45,363 nt of DNA. Origin: an uncultured beta proteobacterium (GTDB lineage: Bacteria > Pseudomonadota > Gammaproteobacteria > Burkholderiales > Burkholderiaceae_C). This document shows, piece after piece, positions 34,017-43,049 of this stretch (positions are counted from its first letter, which is position 1; the number at the start of each line of letters is the position of its first letter). The notes beneath the pieces were generated by a model. It ran no database searches. It was not told where the DNA came from and saw only the letters and a program-made list of their open reading frames with translations. The stretch lies in contig CAIOUR010000184.1 of NCBI GenBank assembly GCA_903861575.1, positions 1 to 45,363 of the forward strand. The letters are read 5' to 3'. Made by a program: the position numbers and the translations under genes.

Positions 34017-35066
34017 TCAGTTGGGCCGTTGGTCGGTGCTGGGGCGTTTCCACAGATTGATGCCGCCGTCTACCGCGTGCTGGTCGATGGCCGCTAATTC
34101 TGCGGTGGAGAAGTCCAGATTGCGCAATGCTCCGGCTAGTTCTGAAATTTGCGACGCTTTGCTGGCGCCGATGAGCGCTGTGGTCACGCGCGGGTCGCGT
34201 AGCACCCAGGCGGTGGCCATTTGCGCCAGGCTTTGGCCACGGGCTTTGGCGATCTCGTTGAGTGCGCGCACATGGCGCAGGTTCTGTTCGGTCAAATGGT
34301 CGGCCGTGAACGAACCGCCGCCCGGGCGGTTGATGCGAGCTTCTGCGGGCACGCCGTTCAGGTACTTGTCGGTCAGCAAGCCCTGCGCCAGGCAGCTGAA
34401 GGCGATGCACCCGGTTCCGGTGTCCGCCAAGGTGTCGAGCAGCTCGTCTTCAATCCAGCGGTTGAGCAGGCTGTAGGACGGTTGGTGGATCAGCGCCTTG
34501 ATGCCCATGCTTTTCAGAATCGCCGTGGCTTCGCGGGTCTTGCCCGCCGAGTAGCTGCTGATGCCCACATACAGCGCTTTGCCTTGCTGCACGGCGGTGG
34601 CCAGCGCGCCCATGGTTTCTTCCAGCGGGGTGTCGGGGTCGAAGCGGTGGCTGTAAAAAATGTCCACATATTCCAGGCCCATGCGCTGCAGGCTTTGGTC
34701 CAGGCTGGCCAGCACGTATTTGCGCGAGCCGCCACCTTGGCCGTACGGGCCGGGCCACATGTCCCAGCCGGCTTTGCTGGAGATGATCAGCTCGTCGCGG
34801 TAGGGCTTGAAGTCGCGCCGCATGTGCTCACCAAAGTTGATTTCGGCGCTGCCGTAGGGCGGGCCGTAGTTGTTGGCCAGGTCAAAGTGGGTGATGCCCA
34901 GATCAAACGCGGTGCGCAGCATCTCGCGCTGGGTTTGCATGGGCGTGGTGTCGCCGAAGTTGTGCCACAGGCCCAGGGTGATGGCGGGGAGTTGCAGTCC
35001 GCTGTTGCCGCAGCGGCGGTAGGGCATGCGGCCGTCGTAGCGGTCCGGGTCGGCTTGGTAGGTCAT
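34017..35066 (-). CDS. gpr: Aldo/keto reductase, GPR/YghZ type
   Basis: 349 residues from the ATG at 35066 (MTYQADPDRYDGRMPYRRCG); the longer track start is unlikely. This subfamily includes E. coli YghZ, an NADPH-dependent L-glyceraldehyde-3-phosphate reductase. The tetrad is visible: Asp and Tyr in HFDLANNYGPPYGSAE, Lys in IISSKAGWDMWPGPYG, and His in DIFYSHRFDPDTPLEE. Cofactor-end motifs ALIGASKASQISE are also present. It is followed by fucU and preceded by glnE (87-base gap) on the same strand. Confidence 0.88.
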   Translation of the reverse strand: MTYQADPDRYDGRMPYRRCGNSGLQLPAITLGLWHNFGDTTPMQTQREMLRTAFDLGITHFDLANNYGPPYGSAEINFGEHMRRDFKPYRDELIISSKAGWDMWPGPYGQGGGSRKYVLASLDQSLQRMGLEYVDIFYSHRFDPDTPLEETMGALATAVQQGKALYVGISSYSAGKTREATAILKSMGIKALIHQPSYSLLNRWIEDELLDTLADTGTGCIAFSCLAQGLLTDKYLNGVPAEARINRPGGGSFTADHLTEQNLRHVRALNEIAKARGQSLAQMATAWVLRDPRVTTALIGASKASQISELAGALRNLDFSTAELAAIDQHAVDGGINLWKRPSTDQRPN

Positions 35067-35153
35067 GGTGGGCGTCGGGGTGTATCTAAGAAAAAAGAGT
35101 GCGCCAAAAAGCACGCGGGGCATTGTCGCCGCCTTTTGGGGTGCGAGGCCGCT

Positions 35154-37892
35154 TCAGGCGGCGGGTACGCCAAACACCGCTGTCCACAACGCCAATCCGG
35201 CTGCGCGGGCATCGCTGCTGTCCTGCCAGTCCCAGTGCGTGGCTTCCTCGTTCAGGCGGGTGCTGTGTTGTACCTGCCGCAGGGCGCGGTAGGCAACGGC
35301 GGCGTTATCGCCGACAGCATCTCCCAACAGGCCCGCGCTTTGCGCAGCCTGCAGCAGCGCGATGTTGCCGCTGTTGGCGCGCAGCGCCGGGTGGGCTTGG
35401 CTGTAGGCTAGCACTAGAAACTGCACCGCAAATTCGATATCGACCATACCGCCGGGGCTGTGTTTCACGTCAAATACCTGCGCTTTGGTGGGGTGGCCGG
35501 CGCGCACGCGTTCGCGCATGGCGTGAATTTCTTGGCGCAAAGCATGTTGGTCGCGCGGACTGGTGATGACACCGGTGCGCACCGCGTCAAAGCGCGCTTG
35601 CAGCGCGGGGCTGCCGATTACGCAGCGTGCCCGGGTCATGGCTTGGTGCTCCCAGGTCCAGGCGGTGTTGGAGCCACGCTGCTGCTGGTAATCGGCGTAC
35701 GCGGCAAAGCGGCTGACCAGGAGCCCGGCGTTCCCGTTGGGGCGCAAGGCGGTGTCAATTTCGTACAGGTCGCCTTCGCTGGTTTTCACCGTGAGCCAGT
35801 TGATGACTTTGCGCACCAGCGCCGCATACATCTCGCCCGCGTTGTCGTCCACGTCGTCGTACACAAACACCAGGTCCAGGTCGCTGCCATAACCAAGCTC
35901 TTTGCCACCGAGCTTGCCGTAAGCGATGACCGCGATGTCAGGCGGACTTTGGTGTGCGTTTTTGAGGCGCCGCCAGCACCAGTTCAGCGCCAGCGACAGC
36001 ACGGCTTCGGCCAGGGCGCTGAGGTCATCAGCCACTTGCTCGACGCTGATGCGCCCCTCCAAATCCCGCGCCAGCGTACGAAAGACTTCGGCATGGTGGG
36101 CGCGGCGCAGGAGGTTGAGTAGCGATTCCTCATCGTCTTGCCCGCTGGCACGCAGATGGGTGTAGCGGCCCTCCAGTTCGCGGGTGAAAGCGGCGGCCTC
36201 AAAGCGTTCGTCGAGCATGCTGACGGTGGCGAGCTCGTCGATGACGCCTGGATGCTTGAGCAGATAACGCGCTGGCCAGCGCGCCGCACCCAGCAGACGC
36301 AGCAGACGGGCGTGCACACGGGGGCGTTCGAGCAGCAGCGCCAGGTAGCTCTCCCGGCGCAATATGGATTCCATCCAATCCAGCAAGGCCACGCAGCCGG
36401 TGACGCTGGCCTCGCCCTCACGCAGCCATTCCACCGTGCGCAGCAACAGCCGCCACAGCCGCTCGCGGGCGTCGTCGCGCAAGGCGGCTACGCGTGGGCT
36501 TGTGCGCCACAGTGCCAGTCGGGTGTGCAGGTCGGCGTGCGCGTGCGCGTCGAGCATGGCCAGCAGTTGCTCCAGTCCGCCGTGTGCGGAAGACGCCGGG
36601 ACCGGTGTGCCCGTCGCAGGCGGTTCGCCGCTGCCGCCCAGCAGCCCGTCGAATTCTTTGGCAACCCGCTCGCGGTGTTGGTGCAAAGCAACCGCTAGCG
36701 CCGCGCTGTCGGCTAAACCGAGGCTGCGTGCGATCCACTGCAAATCAGCCGCGTCGGTAGGCAGAACATGGGTTTGCTGGTCGTCCAGGTATTGAATCCG
36801 GTGCTCTACTTGCCGCAAAAAAACATAGGCCTGCCCCAGCTCCAGCGCCGTGTCCGCAGGCAGCAGCCGCGCCGTAGCCAGGCGTTGTAGGGCGCTGAGC
36901 GTGGGGCGGGTTCGCAGCTCGGGGAACTGTCCGCCACGCACAACTTGCAGCAGTTGCACGATGAACTCAATTTCGCGAATGCCGCCACGCGACAGCTTGA
37001 CATCGTTGGCGCGCTGCGGGTTGGCGGCGCTGCGTTGCGCAGCGTGATCGCGGATTTGGCGATGGAGCACACGTAGCGCGTCGAACACGCTGTAGTCCAA
37101 GTAGCGGCGAAAAACAAAGGGTGTGACCAGTGCGCGTAAAGCCCGCGCGCAGGGCGAGCCGATCGCCGCTTGCGGGGCGACCACGCGCGCCTTGAGCCAG
37201 GCCAGGCGTTCCCATTCGCGGCCCTGGATTTGGAAATAGTCTTCCAGCGCACCCAGCGAGATCGCATTCGGCCCGGAGTTGCCGTTGGGCCGCAGCGCCA
37301 GATCCACGCGGAACACAAAGCCGTGCTCAGTCACGCTGCCGATCAGGCTTTGCATGGCGCGCACCAATTTGCCAAAGTATTCCTGGGTGCTGATGACGCC
37401 GCGCGGCTGGCCTCCGGGCTGTGCCACGCCAGCAGTCTGGCCGTCGCTGTCGAAAACGTAAATCAAATCGATGTCGCTGGACACATTGAGCTCACGTGCG
37501 CCGAGCTTGCCCATGCCCAGAATGCACAGGCCTGCGGGTGCGCCCTCTTGGTTCAGCGGAGCGCCATGTTGTGCGCGCAGTTCGCCGTCCGCATGTTGGT
37601 AGGCCGCGTCCAGCGTGAGTTCGGCCAGATCGGTCATGGCTTGGGTGACGCCTGCCAGGGGCAGCACTTGCGCGCAGTCCATGGTGAGCAGGCGCTCCAG
37701 CACCAATTGGCGGGTGATACGCAGGGCTGCTGCGGGGTCGCTCGGCGTGTTTCCCAACAGGGTGTGTAACAGCAGGCTTTGCGCATTCCGCGTGGGAGGT
37801 CCGGCGGGTAGCAGCGCCAGCTCTTCGGCATAGCGGCGGCGCAGCCGCTGGGCCAGCCTGGAATGGTTGTCGTCAGACGCCGCAGGGTTCAT
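35154..37892 (-). CDS. glnE: Glutamine synthetase adenylyltransferase/deadenylase
   Basis: Bifunctional enzyme that adds or removes AMP on glutamine synthetase in response to PII and glutamine. 912 residues (E. coli 946). Two nucleotidyltransferase domains are seen: N-terminal deadenylase GMGKLGARELNVSSDIDLIYVFD and C-terminal adenylylase AYGKLGGKELGYGSDLDLVFVYDD, each with the catalytic DxD. The conserved GGIREIEFIVQLLQ and GGMVDIEFAVQFLVL segments follow each domain. Divergent from yhdP with only 44 bases between starts, a common beta/gamma arrangement. Confidence 0.97.
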   Translation of the reverse strand: MNPAASDDNHSRLAQRLRRRYAEELALLPAGPPTRNAQSLLLHTLLGNTPSDPAAALRITRQLVLERLLTMDCAQVLPLAGVTQAMTDLAELTLDAAYQHADGELRAQHGAPLNQEGAPAGLCILGMGKLGARELNVSSDIDLIYVFDSDGQTAGVAQPGGQPRGVISTQEYFGKLVRAMQSLIGSVTEHGFVFRVDLALRPNGNSGPNAISLGALEDYFQIQGREWERLAWLKARVVAPQAAIGSPCARALRALVTPFVFRRYLDYSVFDALRVLHRQIRDHAAQRSAANPQRANDVKLSRGGIREIEFIVQLLQVVRGGQFPELRTRPTLSALQRLATARLLPADTALELGQAYVFLRQVEHRIQYLDDQQTHVLPTDAADLQWIARSLGLADSAALAVALHQHRERVAKEFDGLLGGSGEPPATGTPVPASSAHGGLEQLLAMLDAHAHADLHTRLALWRTSPRVAALRDDARERLWRLLLRTVEWLREGEASVTGCVALLDWMESILRRESYLALLLERPRVHARLLRLLGAARWPARYLLKHPGVIDELATVSMLDERFEAAAFTRELEGRYTHLRASGQDDEESLLNLLRRAHHAEVFRTLARDLEGRISVEQVADDLSALAEAVLSLALNWCWRRLKNAHQSPPDIAVIAYGKLGGKELGYGSDLDLVFVYDDVDDNAGEMYAALVRKVINWLTVKTSEGDLYEIDTALRPNGNAGLLVSRFAAYADYQQQRGSNTAWTWEHQAMTRARCVIGSPALQARFDAVRTGVITSPRDQHALRQEIHAMRERVRAGHPTKAQVFDVKHSPGGMVDIEFAVQFLVLAYSQAHPALRANSGNIALLQAAQSAGLLGDAVGDNAAVAYRALRQVQHSTRLNEEATHWDWQDSSDARAAGLALWTAVFGVPAA

Positions 37893-37936
37893 GGCAAGGG
37901 AACATAATCAATGGCACGGCTTATTACGCATTGACA

Positions 37937-40900
37937 ATGCCCGAAACCACCCCACTGCCCCGCCCTTGGCCTGCTTACGCCGCGCGGGCTGCCCGTTGGC
38001 TGGTAGGCGCTTTGGGGCTGCTTGCTTTGGCGCTGGGACTGGTGTGGAGCGCCGTGCATTTTGTGATTGTGCCGCGAATCGATGTGTTGCGGCCCTGGCT
38101 CTTGGAGCAAGCCCAACAGCGCAGCGGTTTGAATTTGCAATTGGACGCCATCGAAGTCACCAGTAACGGCTGGGTGCCCGAGCTGGCTTTGCGCGGCGTG
38201 CGGCTGCTGGACGCGCAGGGTACGACGGCCTTGGCCCTCCCGGAAGTTCACGTCGCTTTCTCCAGTGCATCGCTGTTGATTGGAGAGGTGGAGCAAATTG
38301 CCCTGGAGGGTGCGGATGTAGAGGTTCGCCGTGATGCGCAAGGCCAGATCTGGGTTGCCGGCCTGTTGGCGCAATCGCCTGACAAGCGAGACAACGCGGC
38401 TTTGGACTGGCTGTTCCGGCAAAAGGAATGGCTGGTGCGCGGCGGGCGCGTGCGTTGGGTCGATGCGTTGCGCAGCGCAGCACCGCTGGACTTCACTGAT
38501 GTCACGTTGCAGCTGCGCAATTCTGCCCGTTCGCACACCTTGCAACTAGAAGCCAGTCCCCCGGCTTCCTGGGGTGACCGCATGCATTTGAGCGGACAGT
38601 TCAGCCGCCCTCTGCTGTCATCGCACCCCGGGCGTTTGGAGGACTGGCGGGGACAGGCAGAGTTGGCTGTGTCGCGTCTGGATGTAGCCGCGCTAGCCCC
38701 TTACACGGACGCAGCCAAGGGCATACGCAGCGCCCATGGCGCGCTGCAGGTTGCGCTGGATGTACAGGCTGCGCGCGTCGCCGCTGCCACCGTGGACTTG
38801 GCGTTGGACGACCTGGACGCCAGTCTCGGCGCGCAAGGGCACGCTTTGCAAATGCGCCGGCTCACCGGCCGTGTGGCCTGGAGCCGTCTGGACGGGGACG
38901 GCATGCAGTACGCCGTCAAAGGATTGCAGGGGCAGACCCGCGATGGCCTGCGCTGGCCTGCCAGTGATCTGACTGTGCAACTGTGGGGAAGCGGCGCCGC
39001 CAGCGGCGCGCACGGCAGCCTCTCGGTAGGGCAACTGGATCTGGGTGGGCTCGCGCAACTCGCCGGGCGCATGCCCCTGGACTCTGGTGTCCGGGCAGCA
39101 CTCGCGGGCCTGCAACCCAAGGGCCAGGTTCAGGCGGCTTCCCTGCAGTGGCAGGGGCCGTGGGACGCTCCGACGGATTACAAGGTCAAGGCGCAGTTGC
39201 ACCACATCGGCCTGACGCCATATGCCGCAGCCGGATTTCCCGGGCTGGGGGCGGAAGGTCTGGATGCCGACATGGAAGCCACCCCATCGGGTGGTACGGC
39301 CAAGTGGGCGATCAAACAGGGCGCGCTTGCCGTGCCACTGTGGTTGGACGATGGGCGTGTGGCCGTGGATGCTGCAGATGCCACCTTGCGTTGGAGCTGG
39401 GTAGATGGTCGCTTGCGGCTGGAAATGCCGCATCTGCAATTTGCCAATGCGGATGCTGCGGGTGAGCTGGCCTTGGTCTGGAATGCGCCGCGCGCTGCGT
39501 CCGCAGGCAACGCTATGCCTGGCAAAGGCCTGGCCGCCGCGGGCTTGGGTGAACTTTCACTGGACGGCAAGCTCACGCGATTGGTGCCCGCGCGCCTGCC
39601 GCGTTATCTGCCCACTTCGATGGACCGGGATGTGCGCAACTATGTGCGCGATGCGTTCAGCGGTGGGCAGCTCGGGCCTGTGACCATCAAGGTGAAGGGC
39701 GACCTTGATCAGTTCCCTTTTTCCAAGGGGCGGGCCGGGGTGTTTCAGCTTGCCACGACGGTCAGCAATATGAATTGCGCCTACGCGCTGGCACCCAAAC
39801 AAAAGGGGGCGCCGACCTGGCCTGCGCTTACCCAGCTCTATGGTGACTTGGCCTTGGACCGGGATACGCTGACCTTGACCAACGGACGGGCGAACTGGGT
39901 GCACCCGGCTAGCCCCGGTGCCGTTGTGCCCATCACACGCGGAACCGTCAGGATCACGCAGCTGTACGACCATCCTGCTGTGGCGCTCAATCTGGAAGGC
40001 AGTACGGCCATGGCTGACGCGCTCACCATCGTGAACCGCTCGGCGGCAGGTGCGCTGATGGGCAATGCCTTAAGCCGCAGCATTGTGAGTGGCAGCGCCG
40101 CCTACAAGTTGAATATGCAGGTTCCGCTGGATGATCCTGGCAAGACGCTGATGCAGGGTAGCTTGCTGCTAGCCGGAAACGATTTTCAGTACAGCCCCGA
40201 TATGCCGCGCCTGGTGCGCGTGCGTGGCACGCTCGGGTTTACCGACAACAGCATCAATCTGGGTGGATTGCAGGCCAGCGCTTTAGGCGGTGATATGCGT
40301 TTGGACGGCACGTTGCAGTTCTCTGATGCGGCGTGGGACGGCGGCAAGAATCGCGTGCGGGTGCAAGGTACGCTGACCAGCCAAGGCCTGAAGGAATCCA
40401 AAGATCTGGCCCCATGGGCCGCCGTGCTTGCCCTGCTGGAAGGACAAACCGCTTACAGCGCAGACCTGGCCTGGCGGGCTGGCGCGCCGCAAATCCAGAT
40501 CAGCAGCGATCTCCAGGGCATGGCGCTGGCTCTTCCCGCGCCATTGGGCAAAACCGCGCCATCGGTGCTGCCCATGCGTGCGGATTGGACCAGTGGTGAC
40601 ACCGGGCTGAAGGCCTCACCACGTAACGACACCATCCGCTGGAGTTTGGGGCGGGTTGCCCAGGTGCTGTTGCAGCGCGATACCAGCGGTCCGCAAGCCC
40701 GATTGCTGCGCGGTGCGGTGGTGCTTGGGGAGGCAGCCGACGCGCCACCGTCCTTGCCGGCGCAAGGTTTGCAGTTGCAAGTCGATACCGCGGTGTTGGA
40801 CTTAGACCAATGGACGCATGTGATCAACCAACTGGCACCCCCAACGGAGGTCAAGCTGGGGAGCGAGAGCCCGTACCTGCCGTCGGCGTTCAAGTTGCAG

Positions 40901-42049
40901 GCCAAGCAGCTGCTGTGGGGTGGCAGGCAATGGGATCGCTTGGCGGCCAGCGGACGCCGCGAGGGCGCGGTCTGGCGTCTGGACGTGGATGCCGCACAAC
41001 TCGCGGGCAAGCTCGAATTTGGCCCGGCAGGTAGCAACGCCAACGGCGGGTCACGTTTGAGCGCACGCCTGAGCCGACTGTCTTTGGAGGCTAGCACCGC
41101 CAATGATGTGCAAAACATGCTGGATGCCCCCGCGACCAGCTTGCCGGCCTTGGACGTGGTGGTGGACGCACTGGAGATGTACGGCAAAAAGCTGGGTCGC
41201 ATGCAGGCCACCGCGGTGAACGTGGGCAGCGGAACCGGTAAGGCGGAATGGCGCTTGCAGCAACTACTGCTCACGGTGCCAGAGGCGACTTTCAGCGCCA
41301 ACGGTGTGTGGGGTTCGGTAAGCAATTCCAGCGCACCGCCGGTCAATAGTGGCCCGCAGGCCCAGCCAGCCCCGCTGTCCCGCAAGCCTGGTGGCGACGG
41401 CCGTCGCACTGAGTTGAATTTCAAGCTCGATATTGCCGATGCGGGCGTTTTGCTTGCGCGCTTTGGCATGGCCAACGTGGTGCGTGGCGGCAGCGGCAAG
41501 CTGGAGGGCACCATGGGTTGGGCCGGACAGCCTTTGAATTTGGACTACCCCAGCTTGTCGGGGCGACTCAATCTGGATATTGCGAAGGGTCAATTTTTGC
41601 GGGCTGAGCCCGGTGTGGCCAGGCTGTTGGGTGTGTTGAGTTTGCAGTCGCTGCCCCGACGGCTGCTGCTAGATTTCCGCGATGTTTTCAGCGATGGTTT
41701 CGAGTTCAGTTATGTGCGCGGCGATGTCACCACTGAACAAGGCATCGCCCGCTCGGACAATTTGCAAATGAAAGGCGTTGCCGCTGCGGTGCTGATGGAC
41801 GGCAGCACTGACATTGCCCGGGAAACCCAAAAAATCAAGGTGCTGGTGGTCCCCGAGCTCGACACCGGCGCGGCCACGCTGCTCACCGCGCTGGCCAACC
41901 CGGTTGCAGGCCTCTATACCCTGGTCGCCAGCACTTTGCTGCGACAACCTATTCAAGATGCCAGTACGCAGGAGCTGTTGGTGGAGGGTACCTGGCAGGC
42001 CCCCAAGGTCAGCAAAATCGACCGCCGCACAGGCAAGCCCTTACCCTGA
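37937..42049 (+). CDS. yhdP: YhdP family AsmA-like envelope protein
   Basis: Very large (1370 residues) inner-membrane-anchored periplasmic protein. In E. coli YhdP, with TamB and YdbH, forms bridges that move phospholipids to the outer membrane. One N-terminal membrane helix is seen (residues ~17-45), then a long repetitive beta-rich region with DUF3971-like segments. The AsmA-like C terminus contains GRLNLDIAKGQFLRAEPGVARLLGVLSLQSLPRRLLLDFRDVFSDGFEF, strongly conserved in the family. I chose the ATG at 37937 over the TTG at 37931. Fifteen bases separate it from the amidase gene. Confidence 0.93.
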   Translation: MPETTPLPRPWPAYAARAARWLVGALGLLALALGLVWSAVHFVIVPRIDVLRPWLLEQAQQRSGLNLQLDAIEVTSNGWVPELALRGVRLLDAQGTTALALPEVHVAFSSASLLIGEVEQIALEGADVEVRRDAQGQIWVAGLLAQSPDKRDNAALDWLFRQKEWLVRGGRVRWVDALRSAAPLDFTDVTLQLRNSARSHTLQLEASPPASWGDRMHLSGQFSRPLLSSHPGRLEDWRGQAELAVSRLDVAALAPYTDAAKGIRSAHGALQVALDVQAARVAAATVDLALDDLDASLGAQGHALQMRRLTGRVAWSRLDGDGMQYAVKGLQGQTRDGLRWPASDLTVQLWGSGAASGAHGSLSVGQLDLGGLAQLAGRMPLDSGVRAALAGLQPKGQVQAASLQWQGPWDAPTDYKVKAQLHHIGLTPYAAAGFPGLGAEGLDADMEATPSGGTAKWAIKQGALAVPLWLDDGRVAVDAADATLRWSWVDGRLRLEMPHLQFANADAAGELALVWNAPRAASAGNAMPGKGLAAAGLGELSLDGKLTRLVPARLPRYLPTSMDRDVRNYVRDAFSGGQLGPVTIKVKGDLDQFPFSKGRAGVFQLATTVSNMNCAYALAPKQKGAPTWPALTQLYGDLALDRDTLTLTNGRANWVHPASPGAVVPITRGTVRITQLYDHPAVALNLEGSTAMADALTIVNRSAAGALMGNALSRSIVSGSAAYKLNMQVPLDDPGKTLMQGSLLLAGNDFQYSPDMPRLVRVRGTLGFTDNSINLGGLQASALGGDMRLDGTLQFSDAAWDGGKNRVRVQGTLTSQGLKESKDLAPWAAVLALLEGQTAYSADLAWRAGAPQIQISSDLQGMALALPAPLGKTAPSVLPMRADWTSGDTGLKASPRNDTIRWSLGRVAQVLLQRDTSGPQARLLRGAVVLGEAADAPPSLPAQGLQLQVDTAVLDLDQWTHVINQLAPPTEVKLGSESPYLPSAFKLQAKQLLWGGRQWDRLAASGRREGAVWRLDVDAAQLAGKLEFGPAGSNANGGSRLSARLSRLSLEASTANDVQNMLDAPATSLPALDVVVDALEMYGKKLGRMQATAVNVGSGTGKAEWRLQQLLLTVPEATFSANGVWGSVSNSSAPPVNSGPQAQPAPLSRKPGGDGRRTELNFKLDIADAGVLLARFGMANVVRGGSGKLEGTMGWAGQPLNLDYPSLSGRLNLDIAKGQFLRAEPGVARLLGVLSLQSLPRRLLLDFRDVFSDGFEFSYVRGDVTTEQGIARSDNLQMKGVAAAVLMDGSTDIARETQKIKVLVVPELDTGAATLLTALANPVAGLYTLVASTLLRQPIQDASTQELLVEGTWQAPKVSKIDRRTGKPLP

Positions 42050-42064
42050 ACGTGAGGATCCAGC

Positions 42065-42879
42065 ATGCAGATTGCCGCAATTCAAATGGTGTCCGGCTCC
42101 AATCTCCAGGACAACTTGCGGGCTGCTGCTACCTTGCTCGCCCATGCGGCTGATCGCGGTGCCGAGCTGGCGCTATTGCCCGAATATTTTTGTCTGATGG
42201 GGCACGGGATACCGATAAGCTGGCTATCCGGGAAGGCTTTGGAGCCGGACCGATTCAGGATTTTTTGGCGGCGCAGGCGCGGTCGCTGGGCTTGTGGATC
42301 GTCGGCGGTACCCTGCCTATTGCGACCGCGCAGCCCGACAAGGTCTACAACAGCAGTCTCGCATTTAACCCATCTGGATCATGCGTGGCCCGTTACGACA
42401 AGATCCATCTCTTCCGCTTTGACAATGGCCGCGAGGCCTATGACGAGTCGCGCGTGCTGACGGCGGGCACGCAAGCGGTGGCGTTTGATTTGCCCTCGCG
42501 CGATGGGCACAGTTGGCGCGTCGGCCTGAGTGTTTGTTATGACCTGCGCTTCGCCGAGTTGTACCGGGCTTATGCCGCGCAGGGTGCGGATCTGTTGCTG
42601 GTGCCCAGCGCGTTCACCTACACCACCGGCCACGCGCATTGGGAGCTGCTGCTGCGGGCCCGTGCGGTGGAAAACCTGTGCTTTGTGGCCGCCGCCGGTC
42701 AGGGAGGCACGCACGACAACGGGCGCCGCACCTGGGGCCAGAGCCTGGTGGCCGATCCCTGGGGCGCGGTGCTGGCGCAGCAGGCGCAAGAACCCGGCGT
42801 GGTGATGGCAGAGGTGGACGTAGCGCGCGTAGCGGCCGTTCGCAGCCAGTTACCGGCCTTGCAGCATCGGGTTTTGTAA
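42065..42879 (+). pseudogene. Nitrilase-family amidase (deaminated-glutathione amidase type), frameshifted
   Basis: Two track ORFs (42065-42460 and 42190-42879) are halves of one carbon-nitrogen hydrolase of about 271 residues. The first 45 residues lie in one frame (MQIAAIQMVSGSNLQDN, catalytic Glu40 in LLPEYF). The rest lies in another (GLWIVGGTLPI, catalytic Lys in YDKIHLF, catalytic Cys in SVCYDLRF). The break is at the GGGG run 42199-42202: one added G restores LMGARDTDKLA. Either a sequencing error in a G run or a real inactivation. All three catalytic residues remain, which favours an error or a recent event. GAGGA precedes the ATG. Family relatives (Nit1/YbeM) hydrolyse deaminated glutathione. 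Confidence 0.85.
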
Positions 42880-42884
42880 GGCTG

Positions 42885-43049
42885 TTATGGCTGCCGCTCT
42901 GATGGGTCAGCACCATCCTGTGGCGGCAACTCACCGCCCTTGCGTCCCGAGAACATGGTCCACCACACGATGCCGATGAACAGCAGCCCTGCAAAAAGCG
43001 CTTCAAGAAGTAATAGGAGCATGCGGGGTGTCTGGTGGTTCTCTGCCAT
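42885..43049 (-). CDS. Possible small membrane protein, 54 residues
   Basis: An ORF from the ATG at 43049 encodes MAENHQTPRMLLLLLEALF.. with one strong membrane helix (residues ~10-32), then a positive turn SGRKGGELPP and an acidic tail. This membrane-helix-then-Arg/Lys layout looks protein-like, not like random antisense translation. It overlaps the mltA 5' end by 29 bases on the opposite strand and starts without a clear ribosome site. The track version (154 residues) is an over-extension. Function unknown. It could be a chance ORF. Confidence 0.4.
   Translation of the reverse strand: MAENHQTPRMLLLLLEALFAGLLFIGIVWWTMFSGRKGGELPPQDGADPSERQP

Noticed and set aside
40453-41514. 353-residue ORF antisense to yhdP
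   Set aside because: Ser/Pro/Ala-rich shadow frame within a continuous, family-consistent yhdP reading frame.
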